This document shows, one piece after another, positions 26,446 through 38,164 of a stretch of DNA of 64,000 bases (positions are counted from its first letter, which is position 1; each line of letters begins with the position of its first letter). Made by a program: the position numbers and the translations under genes. Origin of the DNA: Whitmania pigra (Eukaryota > Annelida > Clitellata > Hirudinida > Haemopidae); assembly GCA_021613335.1 (NCBI GenBank), contig JAJTWR010000314.1, positions 2,627,501-2,691,500 on the forward strand, read 5' to 3'. A model generated the notes under the pieces. That model saw nothing but the letters and a program-made list of their open reading frames with translations. It did not search any database and was not told where the DNA came from.

Positions 26446-29400
26446 AAGCTTCGCTACTTGATTATTTAAATGTGCACCGCTACATTTGTTATTTGACACT
26501 GCTTAAGGTAGAACCTTCGCTACAGCTTCGTCAATGTCATGAAAATCCTTTGATCCTCTGGTGTGTCATTCGACTTTTCAACGGTGGCAACACCTGATTC
26601 TATTGTTGTGGCATTCGATTTTATTCGTCGCCATCTTTTTAATTATTTTTTGACTCCACGATATGAAGTGATGATTTCTTAATGAAATAAATGTCCTTAT
26701 CAGATTCTCGTGTTTGCCTCTTATTTCCTCATTTGCCTTCAGCACAGCTGCCACTTGTTAGGCTAAATCATTAACTTGCAAGAATAATTAGAAATGAAAT
26801 AAAAACTTTAAAAACTTACATATAATGAACACTTGAACTAACACTTGATAACACTTGATAGTTCAATATTTAATTCCATAACCATTTACCTATGTTTTCC
26901 CTGCAGTAGGTTTCTTGATTTTCAAGTTAATTTTTAAAACTTGGAAGCAGCTTGTATTAAATTATGCATTCATTTAAATTGATTAACTTTCATTTTCTGA
27001 AATAAATGCAATCTATTTCATTTTCTGCTGGTTATAAAAATTCCCTAATAAAATGAATCTCACATAGAAATCTGTTATACTTAATTAAAGACAAACATCT
27101 AAGATGCTTGGCCGTTGACACAAACTTGGAGTCGTTCCAAACTTCGTGCTTTAGGAAAACCATTTTAGCTTTAAACAAAGTTCTGGACAAATAATAAAGA
27201 AGCCTGCGTCAAAAACAGAAATTGATTTATTAACTGGAAGGATTTGGAGTCCAATTGAACATGACATTTTGACAAGCCATGCTTGGCACGTCGTGTTCAG
27301 TGATGTGTGATTTTTAGAGTCCTTAATTTATATATTTTGAACTCATTGCGGGTTTATAATTAAGAATAACACAAATCACATAACATCAAGCAATATTAAT
27401 CTAATAATACCTAATAAATACCTTAACCCTATTTTGTAAATAGATGTTTTTTAACCAAATAACTGAGCAAAACGTTTGAAGATTTAAAAAGAAAATTTGC
27501 TGAAGTTTTCAAAAAGTCAGTTTCAAACTCAGAGGCCACTGTTTCGATTATAGCTGCGATTTTAAGAACTTCTATTTGAAGGACTATTAATGGGAAGATG
27601 AGCCTTCAATATGCGTTAAGTATTCCAAAATGATTAACTTGAGCTCATATTCAGGATCCACCATTCCCACACAAGTCCTTTGTACACCAGCATTCAACAA
27701 AACCATTAGAAACTTTTTTTTTATTTAAATACGTCATTGGAGCTCCTTAATTGTGCGAATCCGGTGTTGAGAATATTTGGAAATACTTCATTTAAAAATG
27801 TTGCCTTAATTTTTAATAAAACAAAGTCACCATTTAATTCCCAGAGTATTTGATTCGTTGCATAGTTATAAATTTTTCTTTATATTTGAATCATTAGATG
27901 TAAAAATGTTTAATCTCACGAAACATTTTTATCAATTAGTTGAGCAAGTAAATTATTCGAGATATAATTTGAAGGAATTTAGAGTAACAAATTAATTTAA
28001 AAAGTGATGAATGATTCAAAGTTTTTATCTTTTTATGCTTCGAAAATAATGTCCTTTATAACTTATTCTGCGATAGAAAGCGTAACAGTTACTTTAAATC
28101 CTTAAAATTCACAGAAATTCTCAAACAATATTCAGCAATTGCTTTTTTTTAATCTAAACCATTTTTTTAAATTCACATTTTTAGTTTCTCAAAAATAAAA
28201 CAAAACAAACAAAAATCAAGAAATCGGGGAATCAATAGTGCAAGAACCTTTAAACTGCACAATACACAGTTTCATCCTTCAACATTGAAGCTTCAAGATT
28301 CACTTTTAAACGTAGTTCCTCCCTCATGAATATCAAGTCTTACAAAGTGCCAAGTCTAAGAATCTCAGCCACGTATGTATTGTTATAACCCATGTCGCTA
28401 TAAAGTATATATTAAGTAATTAATATCAGTAGTAGAGTAGTTAATTATCAGTGACGGCTTAACTAACTAATTACTTAAAGTATTTATTAATTACGTTTAT
28501 GCCTATCAAGTTTATTTACTAAATTCAGAATTTTCATTAGAAAACTCCATTGCAGCGGTTCTCATCATTTGTGGTATTGCGAGCCCTCGGCAATAAAATT
28601 GAGTGGGCTACATTTCAATCAGTTAACTTTGATGTTACTGTTATACTAATTCTAGTAATGTTGGAAATATTTCATGCGTTTCATATGTGTTATATCCTGC
28701 GGGTGCCTTAATGTTAATGTGGTTAACTAGGTATGTTGGTTTACTACGTGTACTTTATTAATATCAATAATCGATGGAGGTGCTTATTTGGTAAGACAAA
28801 AGGTCATAAATGTTATGATAATTATATTATCACCTAAAATTAATTACGCAATAATAAACTTAATTACTGCGCCACCACAACAATATACCTGCTCAATTTC
28901 AAAGCTGTCCCCGTTGTAATGCAATGCCGAGTGAACGCGCCGGAGTAGCCAGGGCCAACCCCTATTTCACATTGCTTTAGCTTTAGCTTAACATAAACAT
29001 CCTCCACTGAAAGACCTTGCACAACTAGAAATTGATGACATGCCAACAAAGTAACTTTATTGCCCTAAATTTAAGTTAAAATAAAATGTAGCCATTACAT
29101 CGTTATAAAAACACTCAAAACAGATATAACATTTAATTTATGAAAACTTATCTGGTTTTATAAGATGCTATTTATTTGTCATGGAACAGATGATACGACA
29201 ATAAACTTAGAACCGGCTAAAATTATAGAAAAGAAATACTACCTAATAATTAAATTTGGAATTTAATATTAAAATTGGAATAATTTGGAATTTGATACAA
29301 GAATTTGTCAAAATTATTTGTAGTTCGGAAAATGACAAAAATGCTTTAAATAATTACGCCGAGGAACTTTTTCATTAATATTTTCAATGTCTGAAATGCC

Positions 29401-29700
29401 GTCAATTGTTGCTGAGAATAAAACCAGGAGAGTACCAATGAAAAGCAACCCAAACAATTCTCAAACAATACTCAACAATTGATTTTTTAATTTAGAAATT
29501 TTCTCAAGTCTTCCGACCTCGTAGAAAACGATATTGAATATAATCTTGGAAATAATTACATTTAGATCTTTCATTTTTACTCTGGGGACACAATCTTTAC
29601 CATGGTGTCCCTGTACCACTATTAATTCAAAGCTAGCTTGTCGTCCTCATGCAGTGCCACCAAATTCTTGATGAAAAAAATGCTCAGCAAAACAAATAAT
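26446..29700. other. intergenic; contains a 0.5-kb duplicated segment
   Basis: 27521-28050 aligns closely with 42438-42966 (shared AGAGGCCACTGTTTCGATTA and CATTCCCACACAAGTCC). 28080-28190 aligns with 44045-44165, and 29320-29480 with 43905-44040. No gene is supported; the minus frame at 28864-29049 has no recognised domain. Confidence 0.6.
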
Positions 29701-29704
29701 AATA

Positions 29705-30779
29705 TTAGAGGCTCGCCCTGAGTCTCTGATAATTTTTGAAGATTAGAAGATTTGTTATGGTTGAGAATTCTATAAATGAATTCCTCAGATATTGACTAAA
29801 CATTTTCAACCTCGGACTCATGACCGTCGAGCACATCTCCATTCTCTGCCGCAATAATATCCGAAGCCTTGAACTCCCCGATGTCCACCGCTGAATTGAA
29901 TTGTCCAGTTCCCTCACTGATTCCTCAACGCAAAGAGGCTCTACTCTGGTCTCTCCCAAAGTCACTCTTTCCATTATTTCCCCGGTTCTCTTTCCAACCG
30001 ACACCAACGAGGCACTTGTGCACGGAACTGGCTCATCAAAGACTGGCGTGACTTCTTGGATGTTTGCGAAACTCTCCCCCAGCTCAGCATTCTCCTTATT
30101 CTCAACATTGTCCACCTTTAAGTGAAGCTCCTCTATTGAACTGTCCTCGTCAACCACCAAACTGCCTACGTTCACCAAGGTTTCCTCAGCACCATCCTCA
30201 TCACCAAGCTCTTCCCTCAGCTCCTTTTCTGATTCTTCAATCCATGGAAGCAACACTTTAATTTCTCCCAAAGTGCTTCCACTTACAATTTTCTCGCTTT
30301 TCGACTCAACCGAAACCAGTGCGGCAATCGGATACAGTGCTGATGCTTCAGCTGGTATGATGTTTTTGATGCTTCCCGGAGACTCTTCCAGTTGATAACT
30401 AGCGACAACCTTGTTCAAGGAATCTTCATTTATCTTTGCCTGAATCTCCATTTCAGGAATCAAAGCTTCTTCGATAGTTTTGCTTGGGACAGTGTCTAAG
30501 TTATTATTTACGTATCTTGTCTCTCTTAAGTCGGTAAAGAACTGTTTGTTCTAACTAAACTAAAATGTTTGTTAATTGAGTCATCCACAACGTCCTTGAT
30601 TGCGGCCCTCCACTTTGTACTAACAGGCTAACGTTTTCGTCCACCTCATAACCGTTGTCGATTATCCGGGAATCAAGACGTTCTATAAGCTCGTCTTTCT
30701 TTCCTGTAGAATCTAATTGCCTTTTCCTGAGTTCTCGCTTCAACTCTAAAACGTTCAGCTCATCCAGTATTTTGGCCAT
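29705..30779 (-). pseudogene. SAP-domain gag-like ORF of an LTR-type element, frameshifted
   Basis: Minus strand from the ATG at 30779: MAKILDELNVLELKRELRKR followed by KKDELIERLDSRI is a SAP domain (DNA/RNA-binding helix-extended-loop-helix). The frame then drifts. A KWRAAIKDVVDDSINKHF continuation is in another frame near 30620-30555, and a third open frame runs 30540-29705 with a 252-codon acidic, low-complexity tail. At least two shifts separate them. A primer-binding-site-like sequence upstream (30937-30956) suggests the gag region of an LTR retrotransposon. No protease, reverse transcriptase or integrase follows. A second copy of the SAP part is at 44164-44391. Confidence 0.6.
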
Positions 30780-30936
30780 TTCTGCAATTTCTGTTTTATT
30801 CCCACTTGTTCCTCAAATCCAAACCTTTTCCAAATTCCTGTTAATCTCGAGACTTTACCGGCTCTGAGTTTTACTCATGTTATTCCTTCGATCTTACTCA
30901 TTTTCAACTTATCCGCTCTTGAGTTTATCAGCTTTC

Positions 30937-30956
30937 GGATCCAACTCCTGACACCA
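30937..30956 (-). other. primer-binding-site-like sequence
   Basis: On the minus strand it reads TGGTGTCAGGAGTTGGATCC. It starts with TGG as expected for pairing with the CCA end of a tRNA and lies about 160 bp upstream of the SAP ORF. Near-identical sites lie at 44548-44567 (minus) and 41413-41432 (plus), each just before a SAP-type ORF. The primer could be a tRNA-Leu; not verified. Confidence 0.5.
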
Positions 30957-31403
30957 TACAGTTATTGGAACGGAACAATCAAGATGAGGATTTAAGTATT
31001 TAGAACTTCAGGCTGTGTTGGATTCTGAGCTTGTAGAAAAGACTGTTTGTCTATAATGTTATCACGACTTAGTAGAAACAGAGACTGAATATAACCATGG
31101 AAATAATAAAATTTAGATTTAATTATTTTTGGCAATATAAACTTAAATATTTATTGCCGAGTTTACAACAATACAATTGAGCCTATGAGATTCACTTTTA
31201 TGATAAACTTCCCACATGGACAAACAGCCTAACATCAGCAACCATGTATGAATTATAAATTCATATAATGTGTATGTAATAATATAGCCTCATTGTAAAA
31301 TATAAATTTAACAAACAAAATAACAGTTTTCACATGAAAATCAGTCAAATGATAAAAGTTTTATTCTGCAGAATATTTCAAAATATAATTTAAAATTAAA
31401 CAA

Positions 31404-31500
31404 ATGGAATTTTACAAGATATTCGTGGCGTTATGTTTAATTGTCCCAGCATTATGTTTCAGAAGTTCAGAATGCAATGGCCACATACGATGAACTACCA
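31404..31500 (+). pseudogene. gene C: exon-1 relic with internal deletion
   Basis: Starts MEFYKIFVALCLIVPALCF and runs to ECNGHIR. It then jumps, through a deletion of roughly 200 bp, to the last few bases of exon 1 and its splice donor (AACTACCAG|GTAACT). The junction makes an immediate stop. No exons 2-4 follow; a TAA microsatellite lies downstream. Paralogue of pseudogene E (45006). Confidence 0.8.
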
Positions 31501-31647
31501 GGTAACTACTTCTCTATTCCAATATTTCATTAACAAGACTTTTAGTACTGAAATAACCCGGGGTCTGCAAAGCAGTAAGTTAACTAAAAATTTTATTGAG
31601 TAACATAACTCATAACTCATAACAAAAAAAAAATAAAAAAATAAATT

Positions 31648-31813
<166 letters not shown>

Positions 31814-32035
31814 CAAACATCGGCAACAACAGATGACTAATCAACAGCAACAGCTGTGCGTACAACACACAGTGGCAGAGCAACAGTGTTGACAACAAGA
31901 GACTTTCATATGATTGATTTTATTGATTTCAAAACAAGACCATTTCCGATGCATTATTTCTTGTCACGAAACATCTGCTGTTGCTTCAGCCAACAGCAAA
32001 AGCTGCCTTGGTGCATAGAACTCTAGTCTGGATGT

Positions 32036-32352
<317 letters not shown>

Positions 32353-32642
32353 ACAACATATTCGTGATAAAAATTATGGTAGTTGCTCCCCTATAAATAT
32401 CAAGTCTTACAAACAGCCTATGAACAGCAACAATGTATGTATATATAATGTGCATGCAACAGTGCATCCTTATTGTAAAATATAAAGTTGACAAACAAAA
32501 TAACAGATTCTACAGGAAAATCAATCCTAAGATAGAAGAATTGAAAAAATAAGGCGCTTTTTAACAGCTAAATAAAAAAAATTAATTCCTATATCACATT
32601 TTTTCTGCAGAATATATCAAAATTTAATTTAAAATTAAACCA

Positions 32643-35600
32643 ATGGAATTCTCTAAAATATTCATGGCATTATGTTTAATTGTCACAGCATCATGTCTTC
32701 ATGATTCATCTATGTTTCGTAGAAATTCAGAATGCAATGGCAAAATACGATGTGCCATGAACGTACCCAGTTTTACTAAAATTGGAAGTTTAAGCAACTG
32801 TGCTCTTCTCTGCAAATCTCTGAGAAAGTGCACAGGCTTCAATTATTTGGTGAATACATCGATATGCCAGCTGTTTGACATCTTTCCTTTCAAGATAGCT
32901 GACCAATCAAATTGCAGTAACTACCAGGTAACTATTTCCCTATTCCAATATTTCATTAACATTACTTTGACTTAATGTTAGAGAATTTTGCAGCGTTTTT
33001 CAATCCTATCAAGTAAGTATATTGAATTTTTTATTTGTTGTCTTTATCGTTGCATATTTAGTACTGAAATAACCCGGGTTATCTGCAAAGTAGTAAGTTA
33101 TCTGAAAATTTTATTGAGTAACTATTCTGTTAACATAAATGTAAAATCGAGAAGAGTAGATAGGCATTGAAAGATGTTGGCTCTATTGTAACATTTGTGG
33201 AATTGTGGAATACTTTAATCTTATTAATTGCCATGGTACTAACTGATGATGGTTATAGATGTAAAGAATAGTAAATTGAATAAAAATAAATTTAATTACC
33301 AAAATGAATTAACGTGCTGTCGCTAGGGTAACAGCAGTACAATAATAAACGATCTGGTTTCATTTAAATAATGTGTGATAAATCTAAGCAATAATTTTTT
33401 TTTAAATGTGTGTTCAGTCAACCTTGCACTATGTCAACCAACCTATCAAAGTTCAAAATCTGTCGACCCATTTTTATCGCGGCTGGCAGTCGACGGTTTG
33501 CTGAATACAGGTGGAGGTGGGGGGCCATCTCTATGCACTCACACGTATGATGGCTACGGGGGAGAGAACTGGTTCATGGTGGAATTAAAAGATGCAGTGA
33601 CTATCAACCATGTCCGCATTTTGACAAGAAAATCTTCTAATATATTAGATTGTAAGATATAAATTTGCTTTATTTTAGCCTTTTACAATGTTGAATATAA
33701 ATGCATTCAGCATATAAATGCAGGTTGGCGTAATAGGTTAGTAGGGTTCCTGCCTACTGCAGCAATGGCAACAATGGTAATGTGTCGTGTTCGAAACCCA
33801 GCTTTAGGAATCGACTGGTCTTAAATCATGTAAAAGAAATTTTGACACTTTTTAAAGTGCGAGCATCTATTCCGCGTTTGCATCAAAGTTATCATAAGTT
33901 ATCGCCAAGCAGAGGCACCAACTTGATAAAATTATTTGAGGGGCAAATTTATTTCATAAACATGTCGCTGAAACTTTAGTTCGTAAATCGTTTTTCATTG
34001 GTTTAAAGTGAATTGACGTAGACTGCGAAGAACGACAGTTTTCATAGATACTGGTAAAAAAAACCCAATTTTGCAAATCGGCGTACGCATGAGGATATTG
34101 AAATTTTAAAATAATTACTACAAGCAAAGCAAAAATTTGTAACTCTGTGAATGTTCTTTATTTACAAATTAAAAGAGAAGAAATAAAATTATAACGATGA
34201 CTCTAACGGTTTATTTGTTAGAGCATAAATAACAATTGCTCTCTCAATAACAAAAGATCGTACATAAACAATTTTTACATATAAAAAGTTAATTTTCTCT
34301 TCTCATTTCTTGAAATAAATTTGTTAATAACGTCATCTAAGTTTATTTCATTTGCCAAATCCTTGTGAAACTGAAGAATCGATACGGAATTAAGCCGCTT
34401 TTGACCCATTGTTGATCTAAGATACGTTTTTAACCTCCGAAGTCCCGAGAAAGATCGTTCAGCTGTGGCAGAAGTTCAGAAGTTGAAAATTATTGGGGGG
34501 GCATAATGATACGTTGCCCATCTGAAAAATTATTGGGGGGGGGGGGGGCAAAAAATGCTTGCCCCCCTTAAGTTGGCGCCTATGTCGCCTCTTAAGAGAG
34601 GCTGGCTGAACTCTTATATAAAAATGGAGTCTACCAACGCCTGATATTAATGATTCATGGTAACTCACAATGACTCATTATAATAAACAAGTTTTAAACT
34701 TGGGGCATCTTTGTGAAATAATCTTCTATTAAATTACTTATACTTGAGAAACAGTAATGCTTCCACATTCACTGTCAAACGTCTCACCATGAATGACATT
34801 TAGAACTGCTTTCACTATCACTAGGGCTGGCAGGTAGGCATTCCATCCGCCTGTCTATCCATTCATTCATCCATAACAGATTTGCCATGCCTAGCAGTTT
34901 TTTAGGACACACCTTCCAGAAGGAAAGAGTCATCCGAAACACCTATATGTTTATTCTTATACTTGTTCCTTTGTTCTCTCTCTGCTTCCTCAGATACAGG
35001 GATGTCGTTTGAGCATTTTCCAAGGGTGGCAAAGCCTAGTAAAACTTTGAGATGTGACCTTTTTCTTTTTATCCTAAAATCAAGCTAAGCAAAAGGTCTG
35101 AATTTCTCTTGAGACTTTGATTAAGGTTGATAACCAATAATAGTTAATGAAAGCATACTAAAAACAAAATTTTTATGTGCAAATAAGTTTTGAAATGATG
35201 GAATTACAGCCAAATAACTGCATTCATCAATGAATTTGCAAGCTAGCATTGGAAATAGCTTTAAGAAATTGAAGAAAAGCATAAAATAACACTGTTAATA
35301 GGTTAGAAAGTTTCTAAACATGCATTTCGTATCCCGGCTCCGGCTATGTGACCCCTGTCGATTCCTACCCAGCCAGCACTGCCATAATCGTCCTTGGTAT
35401 ATAAATACAAGCACCTCTGACGATATGCATATGGTGCTATATATATTAAGTTACAGTTACAATTACAATTTGAAATGTCTAAATTAAGAAACTTTTAAAC
35501 TGAATTGTAATGAATGAAATGAAAAATATTTATCTACGTACATAGTAATTAGCTACAAGAACCTCATCATCGGTGTGACCAATGCTTCATGGTTTGTGAT

Positions 35601-35787
35601 GAGACCAGTACGAAACACATATCCTCTGTGTGGAATCTACAAGGGACCACCTGTTTCGGCAGCGTGGATTCAAATCAATTGTTCCACCAATAGCACTCCA
35701 CCAGCAAGATACGTCATTGTTCAACAAACTCCCATTGATCTGAAGTATGGGGGAGATGTGTGCTTGTGCGAAATAGAGGTTTACTGA
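32643..35787 (+). CDS. gene D: secreted PAN/apple + F-type-lectin-like (FTP) protein
   Basis: Exons 32643-32927, 32994-33012, 33418-33651 and 35546-35787 give 259 residues, exon-for-exon the same as gene B. Signal peptide to about residue 18; PAN-like module with NCALLCKSLRKCTGFNYL; FTP domain with INLALCQPTYQSSK, RLAVDGLLNTGGGGG, CTHTYDGYGGENWFMVEL, PLCGIYKGP and CLCEIEVY. Closest relative is gene F (the E+F block). The last intron (about 1.9 kb) holds a SINE split by a DNA transposon that is itself split by a hAT element. None touches the exons or splice sites, so the gene looks intact. The (ATC)n expansion lies about 300 bp upstream. Confidence 0.85.
33805..35366. mobile_element. DNA transposon inserted in the SINE (gene D copy)
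   Basis: The ends AGGAATCGAC and GTCGATTCCT are inverted. The flanking ACCCAGCTT and ACCCAGCCA correspond to the 9-bp duplication seen perfectly in the gene F copy (ACCCAGCCT on both sides). Without the nested hAT it is about 0.88 kb. No ORF is recognised. A 9-bp duplication is compatible with Mutator-like elements and 8-bp with hAT; the class is unsettled. Confidence 0.75.
33910..34584 (-). mobile_element. hAT element 3' remnant with transposase C-terminus
   Basis: The ends CAGAGGCACCAACTT and AAGTTGGCGCCTATG are inverted repeats. The flanks TCGCCAAG (33902-33909) and TCGCCTCT (34585-34592) resemble the single TCGCCAGG at the equivalent point in gene F (50714-50721). On the minus strand near 34470-34280 an open stretch reads SATAERSFSGLRRLKTYLRS and continues to ISRNEKRKL. 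This is the hAT dimerisation region of the ZMYM1-like type. Internally deleted, so not autonomous. Confidence 0.88.
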
Positions 35788-36265
35788 AAGTTTTGAAATC
35801 CTAATGTGAATTAACTAATACTAATAATTTTCTTTTCTAACATTTGAATTTTCTAGTGTTAAATATTGCACTTTTTGATTTTTTTACGCTGCACACAATT
35901 TAATCACCCCTCGGATTTGAATGTTTTACATTCAGATGCAAAAAGGTAATTTCTAAGGAGTTGACTATGAATTTTAGTTTTGCATATTTGCAATCTGTAA
36001 TATAATCAAAAACTTTTAGCATGCTGTTTATCAATTTGTCAGACTATATTACAGACGCCATAACATTGTTTGTAGTGACCATTTAAATTGAGTTAATTTT
36101 AACAATAAAAATAAACAATTAGAAAAGTGAATTTTCTACTGATTTTTTATAAATATTTCGGCGACAAACTACAACCAAAACAATAAAATCATTAATTCAG
36201 TCAATATTAATTTCTTGATCTCGTGCTCATAAAAAGATATTTGAGCATCGATCAATCATCCGCTA

Positions 36266-36463
36266 ATGACCCATGCTCCTGTTATTAAAATTCTATTACG
36301 TGCCGAATGGAAGGCTGTATTGTTGGTTCTAACGATTACTTCAGGTATTTATTGGCCTAAAGTAAGATCGAAATGTTCTCAAAAAAATAAAAGCAATGAC
36401 CGTGGATACGAGAGGGACCAGTGCCCAGGAACTGGCAATCTTTTGGGGCTCACACTTTCTTAA
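36266..36463 (+). CDS. conserved short ORF downstream of gene D, possible signal-peptide exon
   Basis: 65 codons with a hydrophobic WKAVLLVLTITSGIYW core near the start, like a secretion signal. Related frames follow genes F (52401-52607) and H (63295-63495) at the same relative place. A splice-donor-like CAG|GTATTT follows the hydrophobic core in all three copies, so the real unit may be a first exon encoding only the signal peptide. No downstream exon was identified. It may instead be conserved only because it lies in the duplicated block. Confidence 0.35.
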   Translation: MTHAPVIKILLRAEWKAVLLVLTITSGIYWPKVRSKCSQKNKSNDRGYERDQCPGTGNLLGLTLS

Positions 36464-36524
36464 TTTATTATAATCAGTTGCGAAGTATTTTTAGAGTCTT
36501 AAATTATTATAATCAGTTGCGAAC

Positions 36525-36708
36525 AATGGCGGATCTAGAACATTTTTGCGGGGGGCCAAACACTGGAACCAGTGGAACCAGTGGGCGGGTTTAAGGGATG
36601 GGGCACAACAACTAAAATTTCGTTTTGCCATGCCGCCATTCGAGTTGATGGCGAAATAATAGATTTGATTGTTGAGCAAACTCTTTTATATGCCACTGGT
36701 GATCGATA
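36525..36708. mobile_element. small MITE-like element
   Basis: The left end CAATGGCGGATCTAGAACA and right end ATATGCCACTG have weakly inverted termini of the CAGTGGC type common in hAT MITEs. The same segment follows gene F (52660-52830), and its right part reappears at 63950-64000. Target duplication is unclear. Right after it, 36815-36880 has a GAGGGCCGCATT motif seen at ends of other hAT-like elements. Confidence 0.4.
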
Positions 36709-37089
36709 AAAAAAATTGCACTAGGAAAAACCTACTTCAATTAATATAATACAAAATAACATTTTTTCATATTAGGTATATAATCTTAAAAATGTTTCTT
36801 TAAAGCCGGAGTCTTCGAACTTTTCAGCCCGAGGGCCGCATTAACTAAAGTAGTTTGGGGGTCAACTACACACTCGAGGTCCAAATAAAATTGAATTAAA
36901 ACATATATGTTGTTTATAATTATTTGTTTATTATTTTTTTATTAAGAGACTTTTAAACTGAATTGTAATGAATGAAAAAAAATATTTATCTACATACATA
37001 GTATAAATTATAGGAAATAATAAACCATCTCTGCTCATTTAATCTGCAACTCCAAAGCCTTTTGCAAGAAGAATAAATCAATTTAACTG

Positions 37090-37310
37090 ATGGAATTGTA
37101 CAAACCGATTTCATTGATTTGTGAAGTAGCGAAAGTTTGGATCACTTGAGGAAGGCGAAGAAAAATTGGAATTTCACAAAGTTACGATTGCAACAGGCAA
37201 ACAAAAAACAAAAATGTGCTCGCGGCATTCTCATCATTAATCAAATCAGAGTTAGAAGCAGAATTCATTGCGTAGTCATTTGTAGGCTCAGGAAGATTTC
37301 ATATAGAGAC
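37090..37310 (+). pseudogene. gene-A-type exon-1 relic
   Basis: ATG at 37090 opens MELYKPISLICEVAKV, matching gene A exon 1. A 2-nt deletion then shifts the frame. The remaining PAN-like part can be read as NQIRVRSRIHCVVICRLRKI in another frame and is cut at about 37310 by a Tigger-like element. The bases just upstream (36950-37010) match the pre-exon-4 intron of gene D, so it is a chimera of two subfamilies. Confidence 0.75.
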
Positions 37311-37830
37311 TGCATATACTTTTTTCCATCGTGACAAGCCTCCCCTTGAAACGCCATAGTCTTGTGTGAATGACATTTCCAAAGTACCCGAGTTTCATCA
37401 GCATTAAAAATAATCCGACTCTCACAGGTATCAAAACTAATGAGCATTTTATTGTTCGGCCACGACTCCACTTGCTTCTGATGAATCGCAACGCTCTCTT
37501 TATAAATTTTTGGAGACAATGTTGTGCCTCTTTTTGAAACGATCCAGCCACCCCACCCCTGACTTGCTCTAAAATCATGGTGTCCTAGCTTGACAGCAAG
37601 GGTATCCATCGCCAAAGGAACATTGTAAGGAAGTTTTGTTTGCGAATTTGTGAATCATTAAAGCACTGCATCGTCGATATATTCCACTTCAACGTTATCA
37701 ATTTGAAAGTCTGATTGAAAAAAGTGGATGTAAATGTGTACAAGTTGCTTTCTGAGACATTGGGTGCTGCAAGGCCTTCATGCCATCTGCAATAATTTGT
37801 GTTCGCTTGGGTTCATTTGTCGTGGAAACG
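37290..37830 (-). mobile_element. pogo/Tigger-like transposase fragment
   Basis: Minus strand: LGHHDFRASQGW (CENP-B-type DNA-binding domain), a GWLDRFKKRHNI-like stretch in a neighbouring frame, then IIFNADETRVLW, the first catalytic aspartate motif of pogo/Tigger DDE transposases. AFQGEACHDGKK follows. Frameshifts and stops interrupt it. The rest of the catalytic domain is missing. Confidence 0.8.
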
Positions 37831-38164
37831 AGTAATTGAATAATTTACTACCAAACTTATTTGAAATTCAGTAAATGAAATAAATTTCTTAAGTTATTAT
37901 GGCAAGAAATGTTTCATACATTTTCCTATGTCGGAAAATATTGTCAATTGTTGCTGAGAATAAAAGAAGAAAAGTACTATTGAAAAGCAAAACAAACAAT
38001 TCTCAAACAATACTCAACAATTGACTTTTTAATTTAGAAATTTTCTCAAGATCACGTTTCTAGCTTCTATCAAAAAAATTCAAGATCAATAGCGCAAGAA
38101 CCATACAACTGCATAATACTCAGGTTCATCCATCACCAGGAGCGTATTTAGGGGGCAGCGGGGA

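Larger units (their letters stand above)
33722..35465 (+). mobile_element. tRNA-derived SINE, split by a later insertion (gene D intron)
   Basis: The head (33722-33804) has an A-box-like TTGGCGTAATAGG and a B-box-like GTGTTCGAAACCC. The body resumes at 35367 with CAGCACTGCC and continues to the GCATATGG/TATATATA tail. Joined, the two halves match the complete SINE at 8247-8437. The split is at a duplicated 9-bp site. Confidence 0.75.

Noticed and set aside
29869..30261. Three plus-strand frames of 60-74 codons
   Set aside because: Antisense shadows of the minus-strand acidic ORF.
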